From DATBVX01 sp035263105 (GTDB lineage: Bacteria > Pseudomonadota > Gammaproteobacteria > Steroidobacterales > Steroidobacteraceae): a DNA stretch of 64,000 bases. How positions within the stretch are numbered: the stretch's first letter is position 1; every line of letters starts with the position of its first letter. Positions 9,601 through 17,320 of the stretch are shown here, one piece after another. The stretch is from NCBI GenBank assembly GCA_035263105.1, contig DATFRO010000093.1, positions 3,208-67,207 on the forward strand. Direction: 5' to 3'. A model generated the notes under the pieces. That model saw only the letters and a list, made by a program, of their open reading frames with translations. It had not been told where the DNA came from and searched no databases. A program made the translations under genes and the position numbers.

Positions 9601-9745
9601 TCACGATGCGCGGCGGCGCGAATTCCGGGAACACATCGAGCTTCGCCTGCCGCGCGCTGAAGATGCCGTAGCCGGCGAGCAGCACGCCGAGCACCAGCAC
9701 CACGGTGCGAAAGCGCAGCGAGAACTCTACGATTCGCCTCAGCAT
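6671..9745 (-). CDS. HME-type RND efflux permease (CusA/CzcA family)
   Basis: A 1024-residue inner-membrane proton-driven efflux pump with the RND layout: one N-terminal membrane helix, a large periplasmic loop, then two sets of membrane helices. The N-terminus ARQAKLDVFPEFAPPRIVIQ and EAPGLSAGEVE are typical of the heavy-metal efflux branch. The transmembrane proton-relay region reads GGLAISIGVVIDDAIIGLEN, closer to CusA than to CzcA. I do not see the CusA methionine cluster in the corresponding periplasmic segment, so the substrate may not be copper or silver. It forms an operon with the adaptor and outer-membrane factor upstream. Confidence 0.93.
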   Translation of the reverse strand: MLRRIVEFSLRFRTVVLVLGVLLAGYGIFSARQAKLDVFPEFAPPRIVIQTEAPGLSAGEVETLITRPIEYGLNGVPQLQALYSQSIQGLSVVTVVFNDNAEIYRVRQLTAERLADLARELPAGVHAPQMGALTSSTSRILSFGLLSAERTPMELRTFADWVVRVRLLGTPGVARVETFGGEVRQLQVQFKPERLLAYGLSVEDVLDAARNSTGVRGAGFIENDNQRLTLRTSGQAITPELLGNTVLVHRNGVSVRLKDVAAVVLGPAPRLGDGLVNGKPGVVMLVDSQYGANTLEVTGAVERALAQLQPSLAAAKVTLYPALFRPANFIEASIANITRALAIGGVLVLAMLFLFLANLRGALIAFITIPLSLLAAIIVLEASGASLNTITLGGLAISIGVVIDDAIIGLENVWRRLRENRALANARSPLAVVLDATLEVRSPVVYATFIVATVFWPVLMMSGINGRLFAPLAIAFLLAIFASLVIAVTLTPALCCTLLPAADFTEPAYITRLKERHRQWLAALAHRPRAVIVTTACVCVVAAATLPFFGGEFLPDFKEGHYVLRTLMAPGTSLQTSRRIGSAIAQALLKIEDIRSVSQAIGRAEQGEDTNGAEFSEWHVELKPEHRDEDVVKEQIRATLRGFPGVAFAVTPFLGERIEEVLSGARGEVVVNLFGSDLGVLDRKAQEVRRIVAGTRGAVDVFLQSQSGSPELAITLRPDRLRQFGFQPVNVLEAVHTAYQGTTVAQTYENERVFDVSVILDPASRSDADAVGALLARNSEGLQLPLRELADIDFTSGRHVIEHEGTLRLRQVTCDVEDRDVASFVSELKRRIAAQLTLPPDVTLAYAGAAEAERQARLELLLHSLIVAVVIAVLLSLVFHDARSVLLVLANLPFALTGGVAAVVLSGGSLSVGSLVGFIALFGISMRNSILLMSHYENLVLQEGQEWNLQTAIRGAGERVVPILMTALVVALGLLPIALQAEQAGKEIEGPMAIVILGGLTTSTVLNLMVLPTLALRYARFKKS

Positions 9746-9778
9746 CGCGGTCGGCTCACCGGGCGCATGCCGCGCTCT

Positions 9779-10771
9779 TCATTCCTGCAGCCGCACCTGG
9801 GATTTGAGCTCCTCGGCGAGGAGGATTTGCGCGCCGGCCGTGACCACGCGGTCGCCCGCCTTGAGTCCCGACGTCAGGAGCCAACCGCCTTCGATCGCCT
9901 GCATCGCAGGAAGTGGGATCCGTTCGAAGGTCGTTGCGTCCCGTTGCACGTACACACAGGGCTCCGCGTCATGCCGCAGAATCGCGGCGGCCGGTACACG
10001 GACACCTTGCAACGGCTCACCACCGCGTTCGAGAAAGCCGACCACGGCTGTTTCCGGAGTGAGGCGCAGTGAGTTGTTCCGGATGAGGTACAACAACCCG
10101 CGCCCCTGGAGCTGCGGGTCTGCCATGGGTGCATAGCCCACCAGTTCCGCGGACGCGAACTGCGCGACATCGGTCGCGCGCGCCACGCGGGCGGTGCGAG
10201 GCGCGTCCGTCAGCGCTTCGTCCATTGCGACGTCGATCCTCACGAGCTCGGATTTCTGCGCCGTCAGATCGCGGATCAACGCCGGTAGATTGGGACTCTG
10301 CAGTACGGCGGGTCCCCAGGCGAGCGCGATGCGATCGCGTGCGGACTGCACGAGCGAGCGGTTGCGCGCCGCCTCCGCTTCGGCGGCCTGCACGGCTCGC
10401 TCCGACGCGTTGTGTTGCTGCAGCAGCGCCTGCACGCGCGCGTATTCCTTCTCCGAGGCCGCGAGCGCCGCCTGGGCGCTCGAGAGCTCGGCGACCGACA
10501 GCGCCAGGGGCGTCGGGTCGAGCACGCGTCCGTACGTCCTGAGCTCCGGTGTGGATGTCACGGCGATGAGCGTCTCGGTCTTGAATTGCAGCTGGCGTTG
10601 CATTTCGGGATCGAGCCTGACCGTTCGCGGCGGGAGTTGCGTCGAGGACTGCTGTTGCGTCGCCGCCGTTTCATCGTCAGGCGCGCGCGAGCAGGCGGCG
10701 TTGAGGGCAGCGAGGAGTGCGACAGTTGCGACCGCTTCGAGAACTGAGCGCATCGGGCGCTGCACGCTCAT
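9779..10771 (-). CDS. RND efflux periplasmic adaptor (membrane fusion protein)
   Basis: This 330-residue protein has a signal peptide (about residues 7-26) ending in NAAC, a weak lipoprotein box. A helical hairpin rich in Ala, Glu and Gln (about residues 90-160) and a C-terminal region with VPAAAILR and GLKAGDRVVTAGAQILLAEELK match the adaptor family that bridges the pump to the outer-membrane channel. The usual first half of the lipoyl domain is not obvious, so the protein is somewhat divergent. Its ATG overlaps the stop of the outer-membrane factor (ATGA). A longer start at 10852 lies inside that gene and is unlikely. Confidence 0.85.
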   Translation of the reverse strand: MSVQRPMRSVLEAVATVALLAALNAACSRAPDDETAATQQQSSTQLPPRTVRLDPEMQRQLQFKTETLIAVTSTPELRTYGRVLDPTPLALSVAELSSAQAALAASEKEYARVQALLQQHNASERAVQAAEAEAARNRSLVQSARDRIALAWGPAVLQSPNLPALIRDLTAQKSELVRIDVAMDEALTDAPRTARVARATDVAQFASAELVGYAPMADPQLQGRGLLYLIRNNSLRLTPETAVVGFLERGGEPLQGVRVPAAAILRHDAEPCVYVQRDATTFERIPLPAMQAIEGGWLLTSGLKAGDRVVTAGAQILLAEELKSQVRLQE

Positions 10772-12213
10772 GGGCTTGCCGCCGGCGGCTGCTGCGTGGA
10801 TTCGATCTGCCTGAGCAGAGCTTGCGCCTGCGCCGCGCCTGCGGTCGGCCACTGCATTGCATCCTCCAGGTCTCCCAGGGCCTGCTGCCGGCGAATACGG
10901 GCTTCCAGGTTGAGTTCCCGCACATCGGAGAGAGCGAGCTGCGCAGCGTCGACATCGGGTTGCGCCACAGCGCCCGCGGCAAATTGCGAACGCATCGATT
11001 CGAGTTGCTGACGCTGCTCAGCGAGCAAGCTTTCGCCGCTGGTGAGCGCCTGCTGCGCGAGCTGGAGCGCGGTGCTCGCGTGGTCGACCTCGCTGATGGC
11101 CTTGCCCTGAAGTTCCAGGAAATGTGCCGCGAGTTCCGCGCGCCGTGCTTCCGCTGCGGCGATCGGTCCCTGGTTGCGGTTAAAGAGCGGCAACTCGACC
11201 GCGAACCCGAGGCGCCACTTGTCCTGGCCCTGGTCCCATTGATAGCCGGGACCGAGCACGACATCGGGATACTGGCGCGCAATCTCGAGCTGCAACGCGG
11301 CTTGCGCCGCGGCGTAATCGGCCAGCGCGCTCAGGACATCGGTGCGGCTGAGCAGCGCGCGTGAGCGCAGCTCGGCCGACATCAGGTCGCCCACGTTCGC
11401 GGGGTCGAGATCGAGATCGAGCTGCACCTCGCGCACTGCGCTGAGTGGTACGCCAAGCGCATCCGCCACGCGGACACGCGCTTGCGCCAGGTCCGCGCGC
11501 CGCGTCTCGAGATCGAGGCGCGTCTTCGCCAGTTGCGTGCGCGCCGGTGTGACATCGCTCGCGGCGACTGCACCCACCGCCAGCTGCTGCTCGAGCGAGC
11601 GGGTGATGCGCTCCTGCGCCTGCAGCCGATCATCGAGCAAGCGTTCGCGCTCGTGAGCCGCGGCAAGGTCGAGCAGCGCGCTGCGCAGCTCGCTGCGCAC
11701 GCGCCACGCGGTCGACAGCACGTCGAGGCGCGCGGCTTCGGCTCGCTGTTGTGCCTCGGTCACGCGATGACCGCGCTTGCCGGCAGTTTCCAGTGGCAGA
11801 TCGATCCCGAGCGAAGGCGACCATGGGGAAATGCCCGCGGGCGGATTGAGGCTGTACTCGGGTATCAGGTTGAGAGTCGGGTTCGGTCTTGCGCCGGCAG
11901 TCGTCACAGCCGCCGATGCCGCTTGCCACCGCGCACGCGCTTCGTCCAGGGCGGGGCGATAGTAGAAGGCGGACAGCGTGAGCAGCTCCAGGTCCCAGCG
12001 CGCGGGCGGCCACGCTTCCAGGGAATGCCCGAGATTTTTCTCAATGAAGGCGCGCAGGCCCGGGTCGTCGAGCGTGCGCGCTTCGAACCGCGCAGCCGTC
12101 TCTTCGGGCTCGAGCGGCTTCGGCGTGTAGTGCGCGCACCCGCCGTAGCCCAAAGTGGCCGCGAGCACCAGCAATGCGGCCGATTGTCTGACCTTGCGGT
12201 GGTTCATGATCAC
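10768..12213 (-). CDS. TolC-family outer-membrane efflux lipoprotein
   Basis: The 481-residue product begins with a signal peptide ending in the lipobox YGGC (about residue 26). Two long helical OEP repeats follow, with PNPTLNLIPEY and GPGYQWDQGQDKWRLGFAVELPLF representing the characteristic barrel-proximal strands. It should form the trimeric outer-membrane channel for the RND pump encoded immediately downstream. It is first in the operon: outer-membrane factor, adaptor, permease, with overlapping or close junctions. It is divergently oriented from the BtuF-like gene at 12298; no dedicated metal-responsive regulator is seen beside it. Confidence 0.92.
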   Translation of the reverse strand: MIMNHRKVRQSAALLVLAATLGYGGCAHYTPKPLEPEETAARFEARTLDDPGLRAFIEKNLGHSLEAWPPARWDLELLTLSAFYYRPALDEARARWQAASAAVTTAGARPNPTLNLIPEYSLNPPAGISPWSPSLGIDLPLETAGKRGHRVTEAQQRAEAARLDVLSTAWRVRSELRSALLDLAAAHERERLLDDRLQAQERITRSLEQQLAVGAVAASDVTPARTQLAKTRLDLETRRADLAQARVRVADALGVPLSAVREVQLDLDLDPANVGDLMSAELRSRALLSRTDVLSALADYAAAQAALQLEIARQYPDVVLGPGYQWDQGQDKWRLGFAVELPLFNRNQGPIAAAEARRAELAAHFLELQGKAISEVDHASTALQLAQQALTSGESLLAEQRQQLESMRSQFAAGAVAQPDVDAAQLALSDVRELNLEARIRRQQALGDLEDAMQWPTAGAAQAQALLRQIESTQQPPAASP

Positions 12214-12297
12214 GGTGCCTGGCGAGCCACCCCTTCGATTCCAGGACGTTCTTGATGAGACGCCAGGCGGCTCTCAAAGTAGAGTGATCGCACCGCC

Positions 12298-13116
12298 ATG
12301 TCCACTGAGTACGCCCAACGCATCGTCTGCCTGACGGAAGAGACCACCGAGACGCTCTACCTCCTCGGCGAGGACTGGCGCATCGTCGGCATTTCCGGCT
12401 TCACCGTGCGCCCGCCGCGCGCGCGCAAGGAAAAGCCGAAGGTCTCGGCGTTCACGAGCGCGAAGATCGATCGCATCCTCGCGCTCGAGCCCGACCTGGT
12501 GCTCGGCTTCTCGGACCTGCAGGCCGACATCGCCGCCGAACTGATTCGCGCCGGCCTCAACCTGCACGTGTTCAACCATCGCAGCGTCGCGGGCATCTTC
12601 GGCATGATCCGTACGCTCGGCGGCATGATCGGCTGCGAAGCGAAGACCGGGGAACTGGTGAGGCGCCTCGAGAAACATGTCGCCGATGTGCGTGAATCGG
12701 CCGCGCGCCTACCCGTTCGTCCGCGCATCTACTTCGAGGAGTGGGATGATCCGCAGATCTCCGGCATCCGCTGGGTGTCAGAGCTCATCGGCATCGCGGG
12801 GGGCGATGATTGCTTTCCAGAGCTGAGCACGCAGTCGCTGGCACGCAACCGGATCATCGCCGACCTGGGAGAAGTGCCGCGCCGTGCACCCGACCTGATT
12901 CTCGGCTCGTGGTGCGGGAAAAAATTTCAAGCCGCGACGGTGCGCGCACGAACGGGCTGGAGTGAGATTCCCGCCGTCCGCAACGGCGACCTCTTCGAGG
13001 TCAAGTCATCGATCATCCTGCAGCCCGGGCCCGCCGCGCTGACCGACGGACTGGACGCGCTTCACTCGATTGTCACTGCCTGGTGCGAACGCAGAACTCG
13101 CCAGTCGTTGGCGTGA
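12298..13116 (+). CDS. BtuF-like substrate-binding-fold protein without signal peptide
   Basis: This 272-residue protein has the helical backbone of type III ABC binding proteins (BtuF, FhuD). It shows LTEETTETLYLLGEDWRIVGISGFTV at the start and ILALEPDLVLGFSDLQADIA near residues 59-78. No signal peptide or membrane segment precedes the fold; the protein begins directly at MSTEYAQRIVCL, so it should stay in the cytoplasm. No ABC permease or ATPase gene is nearby. It is usually annotated as a cobalamin-binding protein, but the ligand is unproven. The TGA stop falls in the left arm of palindromic repeat copy 2. Confidence 0.82.
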   Translation: MSTEYAQRIVCLTEETTETLYLLGEDWRIVGISGFTVRPPRARKEKPKVSAFTSAKIDRILALEPDLVLGFSDLQADIAAELIRAGLNLHVFNHRSVAGIFGMIRTLGGMIGCEAKTGELVRRLEKHVADVRESAARLPVRPRIYFEEWDDPQISGIRWVSELIGIAGGDDCFPELSTQSLARNRIIADLGEVPRRAPDLILGSWCGKKFQAATVRARTGWSEIPAVRNGDLFEVKSSIILQPGPAALTDGLDALHSIVTAWCERRTRQSLA

Positions 13117-13219
13117 ACTGGTCGGGTAACCCTTTCGAGACCGTGAAAAACAGGACGTTTTTCACGGAGCCTACATGGACGTATTTACGGCGTTCTCGAA
13201 AGGGTTACCCGGCCCGTTC
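13115..13219. repeat. Palindromic dispersed repeat, copy 2
   Basis: Left arm 13115-13140 pairs with right arm 13194-13219. The interior is nearly identical to the copy at 2642-2755, including the 11-bp hairpin CCGTGAAAAAC/GTTTTTCACGG and CGTATTTACGGCGTTCTCG, with one visible change (CTACATGG for CTACAGGG). The outer arms differ between copies yet stay complementary within each copy. It lies between the convergent genes for the BtuF-like protein and purC, and its first bases include the upstream stop codon. Confidence 0.9.
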
Positions 13220-13250
13220 ATGCCGAAGGCCGGCAAAGTCTGCGCTCGCG

Positions 13251-14135
13251 TCAGGCCGTAAGTCGCTCGAGTGCCTCGCGATACTTCTCGCTCGTCTTGC
13301 GGATGATTTCGGGCGGCAGCGTGGGCCCGGGCGCACGTTTGTTCCAGTCGAGCGTCTCGAGATAGTCGCGTACGAACTGCTTGTCGAAGCTCGGCGGGCT
13401 CGCGCCGGGCTTCCAGGTGTCGGCGGGCCAGAAGCGCGATGAATCTGGGGTCAGCACTTCGTCGATCAGCACCAGGTTGCCGGCGGCGTCGGTGCCGAAC
13501 TCGAATTTCGTATCCGCGATGATGATGCCGCGCGTTGCTGCGTAGTCCGCTGCGTAGCGATAGAGCGCAATGGTGGTCTTGCGCACCTGCTCCGCCCGCT
13601 CGCGTCCCACGAGGTCCGTCACGGCCTCGAACCCGATGTTCTCATCGTGCTGCCCGGACGGCGCCTTGGTGGCCGGCGTGAAAATGGGCTCGGGCAGGCG
13701 ATCCGCCATCTTGAGACCCCTGGGCAATGCAATGCCGCAGACCGCGCCATCGCGCTGGTAGTCCTTCCAGCCCGAGCCGATCAGGTAGCCGCGCACCACG
13801 GCTTCGAGAGGCAGCGGCTTCAGACGGCGCACGACGACGCTCCGGTCGCGCAGCAGCTCGAGCGTTGCAGGATCGCGGATGATGTCGCTGAGGGGCCGTT
13901 GCGCGAGCTGGTTGGGCACGATGTGCGCCGTGCGCGCGAACCAGAAGTTCGAGATCTGCGTGAGCACCCGGCCCTTGTCGGGAATCGGATCGGGCAGCAC
14001 CACGTCGAACGCCGACAGCCGATCGGTGGTCACTATCAGCATGTGGCCATCGTCGATCGCGTAGATGTCGCGCACCTTGCCGCGGTGAATGAGGGGAAGC
14101 TCTTTGACGTTCGACTGGAAGACGGTGGCGGGCAT
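13251..14135 (-). CDS. purC: Phosphoribosylaminoimidazole-succinocarboxamide synthase
   Basis: SAICAR synthase joins CAIR and aspartate using ATP in purine synthesis. At 294 residues it is the longer form found in yeast and many proteobacteria rather than the 237-residue E. coli type. Motifs include HRGKVRDIYAIDD (17-29) for nucleotide binding, RLSAFDVVLPDPIPDKG near 39-55, VVVRRLKPLPLEAVVRGYLIGSGW and IIADTKFEFG near 200, and LIDEVLTPDSSRFWP near 224-238. It is monocistronic here, well away from purEK, and convergent with the preceding gene across a palindromic repeat. Confidence 0.97.
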   Translation of the reverse strand: MPATVFQSNVKELPLIHRGKVRDIYAIDDGHMLIVTTDRLSAFDVVLPDPIPDKGRVLTQISNFWFARTAHIVPNQLAQRPLSDIIRDPATLELLRDRSVVVRRLKPLPLEAVVRGYLIGSGWKDYQRDGAVCGIALPRGLKMADRLPEPIFTPATKAPSGQHDENIGFEAVTDLVGRERAEQVRKTTIALYRYAADYAATRGIIIADTKFEFGTDAAGNLVLIDEVLTPDSSRFWPADTWKPGASPPSFDKQFVRDYLETLDWNKRAPGPTLPPEIIRKTSEKYREALERLTA

Positions 14136-14250
14136 CGGTGCTCGAGGAGGCGCTGTAAACGTTGACTGGTAGGATAGCCGCCCGGAAAAGGGCGAGGGCG
14201 CATGTTGCCGCCCGCCTCAGGTCACGGTCAAGAACGTAGCGTTGCCCGGC

Positions 14251-15039
14251 ATGCAGTGGAAGGGAAAAGTCATCGGCGGACTCATCGGCGCGGTGCTCGG
14301 TGCCGGGCCGCTGGGCGCGCTCCTCGGCGTGGTGCTGGGCCATCAGTACGATCGCAGCGTCCAGGACGACGAGGCTGGAGCGGGCGAGGGCGATCCGCGC
14401 ATTGTCAGCGCGGTGTTCTTCCGCTCGACGTTCGCGGTCATGGGCTGCATCGCGAAGTCGGACGGGCGCGTCTCGGAGCGCGAGATCAGCGCCGCCCGCG
14501 GTGTCATGCAGCACCTGCGACTCTCCGAGGAACAGGTCCAGGCGGCGATTCGCTTCTTTACAGAGGGCAAGGCGCCCGAATTCGACCTGGAGCGAACCGT
14601 GCGCGAGTTCCGCGCCGTGTGCGGGCCCCGGCACGACCTCCTGCGTTACTTCATCGAGATTCAGCTGAGTGCCGCGCTCGATGGGAGCGACCTGCAGGGT
14701 CCGGCCAGGCCGATCGTGCAGAAGGTCGCGGGCTGGCTCGGCATCTCGGGCTTCGAGCTCGCGCACCTCGAGGCGCTGCTGCGCCTGCAGCGCGGCCAGC
14801 GGCCCGCTGCGGCGCGCTCGCGCGACAACGTCGGCGACGCGTACGAAGTGCTCGAGATCAAGGCGAGCGCGACCGATGCGGAAGTGGTCAAGGCGTACCG
14901 GCGCCAGATGAGCCGCAATCATCCCGACAAGCTGGTGGCGAACGGCCTGCCTGAATCGATGCAGGAGCTCGCCAAGCAGAAAACGCAGCGCATTCGCGAG
15001 GCCTATGAGACGATTCGCGCTCACCGCAACATGAAGTAG
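14251..15039 (+). CDS. djlA: DjlA-type membrane co-chaperone with J domain
   Basis: DjlA is an inner-membrane DnaJ-like protein that stimulates DnaK. The 262-residue product shows a Gly/Ala-rich N-terminal membrane segment (about 7-30), a central TerB-like helical domain (about 50-165) with SDGRVSEREI, and a C-terminal J domain (about 195-262) with the essential HPD in NHPDKL. The ATG at 14251 is chosen; a TTG three codons earlier is possible. It precedes rpe by only 7 bases and probably shares a transcript with it. Confidence 0.92.
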   Translation: MQWKGKVIGGLIGAVLGAGPLGALLGVVLGHQYDRSVQDDEAGAGEGDPRIVSAVFFRSTFAVMGCIAKSDGRVSEREISAARGVMQHLRLSEEQVQAAIRFFTEGKAPEFDLERTVREFRAVCGPRHDLLRYFIEIQLSAALDGSDLQGPARPIVQKVAGWLGISGFELAHLEALLRLQRGQRPAAARSRDNVGDAYEVLEIKASATDAEVVKAYRRQMSRNHPDKLVANGLPESMQELAKQKTQRIREAYETIRAHRNMK

Positions 15040-15046
15040 CCACTCC

Positions 15047-15730
15047 ATGCCCGGTACCGACCTGATCGCCCCCTCCATCCTCTCCGCCAACTTCGCCCGC
15101 CTGGGCGAAGACGTCGAGCGCGTGCTGGCAGCCGGCGCCGACGTGGTTCACTACGACGTGATGGACAATCACTACGTGCCGAACCTCACGATCGGCCCGC
15201 TGGTGTGCGCGGCGCTGCGCAAGCACGGCATCAAGGCGCCGATCGACGTGCACTTGATGGTCAAGCCGGTCGATCGCATCATTCCCGATTTCGCGCGCGC
15301 CGGTGCCACGTACATCACGTTCCATCCGGAGGCGAGCGAACACGTCGATCGCACCATCGCGCTGATCCGCGAGAGCGGCGCGCAACCGGGCCTGGTCTTC
15401 AACCCGGCGACGCCGCTCGACTGGCTGGACTACACGCTCGACAAGATCGACATGGTGCTGCTGATGTCGGTGAACCCCGGGTTCGCCGGGCAGAAGTTCA
15501 TCCCTTCCGTCCTCGCCAAGCTCGAGCAGGCGCGCTCGCGCATCGATGCGAGCGGTCGCGAAGTGCGTCTGGAGATCGATGGTGGTGTGAAGGTCGACAA
15601 CATCGGCGCCATCGCACGCGCGGGCGCGGACACGTTCGTGGCGGGCTCCGCGATCTTCGAGAGCGCGGACTACGCGGCCACGATCCGTGAAATGCGAGCG
15701 GAGATTGCCAAGGGGCGGCGCAGCCGCTGA
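15047..15730 (+). CDS. rpe: Ribulose-phosphate 3-epimerase
   Basis: Rpe interconverts ribulose 5-phosphate and xylulose 5-phosphate in the pentose phosphate pathway. The 227-residue TIM barrel has every family signature: IAPSILSANFARLGED at the start, HYDVMDNHYVPNLTIGP near 32-48, DVHLMVKPVDR, VLLMSVNPGFAGQKFIP near 139-155 and EIDGGVK near 180, which carry the metal-binding His and Asp residues. It directly follows djlA. The other pentose phosphate isomerase, rpiA, is at 20940-21662. Confidence 0.97.
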   Translation: MPGTDLIAPSILSANFARLGEDVERVLAAGADVVHYDVMDNHYVPNLTIGPLVCAALRKHGIKAPIDVHLMVKPVDRIIPDFARAGATYITFHPEASEHVDRTIALIRESGAQPGLVFNPATPLDWLDYTLDKIDMVLLMSVNPGFAGQKFIPSVLAKLEQARSRIDASGREVRLEIDGGVKVDNIGAIARAGADTFVAGSAIFESADYAATIREMRAEIAKGRRSR

Positions 15731-15781
15731 GGGCAAGGCTGGCAAGCCCGGGCGTGAGGGCCCGGGCGGCGGGCTCACCGC

Positions 15782-16561
15782 CTACTTGTTCTCTTCCTCG
15801 TCTTCGTCCTCGTCATCATCATCCCAATCGTCATCGTCATCATCGTCGTCGTCGTTCACGGCCGCGGTCTTGTCGTGCATCATCGGCTTGGTGGGCACGA
15901 TGACCGGTCGCGTCTTCACCTTCGGTCTGGCGTTGTAGACCACGATCGTCTTGCCCGTCGCCTTGAGCAAGCCCTGCTCCTCGAGCACCTTGAGCACACG
16001 GCCGGCCATTTCGCGTGAGCAGCCGACCAGGCGACTCAGCTCCTGGCGGCTCACCTTGATCTGCATGCCTTCCGGATGCGTCATCGCATCGGGCTCACCG
16101 CACAGGTCCATGATGGCGTGCGCCACGCGGCCCGTGACATCGACGAACGCCAGGTCGCCCAGCTTGCGATTGGTGCGATCGAGGCGCGTGGCGAGCTGCG
16201 TCGCCAATTCGAAGATGAGCCCGGGACTTTCGGCGGCAATCTGGCGGAAGCGCGGGTAGGTCATTTCCGCGAGCTCGCACTGCTGGCGCGTGCGCACCCA
16301 GGCGCTGCGCGTCGGCTGCTCGTAGAACAGGCCCATCTCGCCGAAGAACTGTCCCTTGTTCAGGTAGGCGAGCACCATCTCGTTGCCATCCTCGTCCTCG
16401 ATCATCACTTCGACCGAGCCGCTGATGATGTAGTACAGGATGTCCGGCAGATCGCCCGCATGGATCACCACGGTCTTCGACGGCACCGTGCGGATGCGGC
16501 AATAGCTCAGGAAGCGATTGATGGCAGGAATGTCGCTGAGCGGTTTAGCCCCTTCTTCCAT
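15782..16561 (-). CDS. crp: CRP-family cAMP-type regulator with acidic C-terminal tail
   Basis: The first 210 residues align with E. coli CRP and Pseudomonas Vfr: cyclic-nucleotide pocket FGEMGLFYEQPTRSAW (73-88, with Glu75 and Arg85/Ser86), LGDLAFVDVTGR hinge (134-145) and recognition helix VGCSREMAGRVLKVL (179-193). The residue equivalent to cAMP contact Ser128 is Asn131. Unlike CRP, the protein continues 49 residues; from 237 to 257 twenty of 21 residues are Asp or Glu, with one Trp. The start at 16561 has a strong GGGGGAGAA ribosome-binding site; an ATG 9 codons upstream is less likely. A global carbon/virulence regulator role is inferred from the family. Confidence 0.93.
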   Translation of the reverse strand: MEEGAKPLSDIPAINRFLSYCRIRTVPSKTVVIHAGDLPDILYYIISGSVEVMIEDEDGNEMVLAYLNKGQFFGEMGLFYEQPTRSAWVRTRQQCELAEMTYPRFRQIAAESPGLIFELATQLATRLDRTNRKLGDLAFVDVTGRVAHAIMDLCGEPDAMTHPEGMQIKVSRQELSRLVGCSREMAGRVLKVLEEQGLLKATGKTIVVYNARPKVKTRPVIVPTKPMMHDKTAAVNDDDDDDDDDWDDDDEDEDEEENK

Positions 16562-16648
16562 ACGTTCTCCCCCGCGGACGGGCTGCATAGCCCGCGTTTG
16601 TATTACAGACGGTACAGGACCGCAAGCGAAGCGCTGGTTACAGCCACT

Positions 16649-17290
16649 TCAGATCCAGTACGCCGTGCGTGTCATGACACGTGAGGTCAGCTTCATCAGG
16701 AGCTTCACGGGCGCCGGCAACTCGCGTGCCCCGGCGGCCCGCGCGTTCTCCCCGTGCCGCGTCTCGTCCACTTTCATCTGCGCCAGGATGCGCCGGCTCC
16801 GCTGGTCGTTGCGCGGCAGGCGCTGCAAATGCTCCTCGAGATGGCCCTCGACCTGGCGCTCGGTCTCGGCCACGAAGCCGAGGCTCACGCGATCGCCCAG
16901 TGCGCCGGCCAGCGCGCCGATGGCGAGAGAGCCCGCATACCACAGCGGGTTGAGGATGCTCGGCCGGCTGTCGAGCTCGCGCAGGCGCTCCTCGCACCAG
17001 GCGAGATGATCGCCTTCTTCCTGCGCGGCCTGCTGCAGTTTCTCGCGCACTTCGCCGTGACGTGCAGTGAGCGCCTGACCCTGGTAGAGCGCCTGCGCCG
17101 CGATCTCGCCCGCGTGGTTCACCCGCATGAGCCCGGCCGCGTGTCGGCGCTCCGATTCCGCGAGCGGCGAGTCGAGCGGCCGGCCGGCCGGGTTGGGACG
17201 CGAGGCCGTGGTTGCGGCGGCGAGGGTCTTTAAGGCGCGGTCCGCCTCGGAGAGCAGCAGGTCCAGTCCTGACAATGACTTACGCGGCAC
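16649..17290 (-). CDS. coq7: 3-demethoxyubiquinol 3-hydroxylase (Coq7 type)
   Basis: Coq7 is a di-iron membrane-associated monooxygenase that performs the last ring hydroxylation of ubiquinone synthesis, replacing UbiF. The 213-residue protein shows the ferritin-like ligands: Glu62 in NHAGEIAAQ, EEGDH near 91-95, ETERQVEGHLEEH near 141-153, and DETRHGENA near 183. It starts at a GTG at 17290, beside the rplM promoter region on the opposite strand. With ubiH and ubiI-like genes at 25.8-28.3 kb, the window carries three ubiquinone hydroxylases. Confidence 0.95.
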   Translation of the reverse strand: MPRKSLSGLDLLLSEADRALKTLAAATTASRPNPAGRPLDSPLAESERRHAAGLMRVNHAGEIAAQALYQGQALTARHGEVREKLQQAAQEEGDHLAWCEERLRELDSRPSILNPLWYAGSLAIGALAGALGDRVSLGFVAETERQVEGHLEEHLQRLPRNDQRSRRILAQMKVDETRHGENARAAGARELPAPVKLLMKLTSRVMTRTAYWI

Positions 17291-17304
17291 AGACTCATTA
17301 TATA
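17275..17304 (+). promoter_or_regulatory. Putative sigma-70 promoter for rplM-rpsI
   Basis: ATGACT (17275-17280) and TATATA (17299-17304) separated by 18 bases resemble a -35/-10 pair, followed by a ~140-base leader before rplM. This is the only strongly AT-rich patch in the region. It overlaps the start of the divergent coq7, so the assignment is by inspection only. Confidence 0.5.
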
Positions 17305-17320
17305 TGGCGCCGGCCCGGAA

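Noticed and set aside
8063..10072. 669-codon + open frame opposite the RND permease
   Set aside because: Composition is rich in Arg, His, Glu and Asp with no family resemblance; it mirrors the real permease codons.
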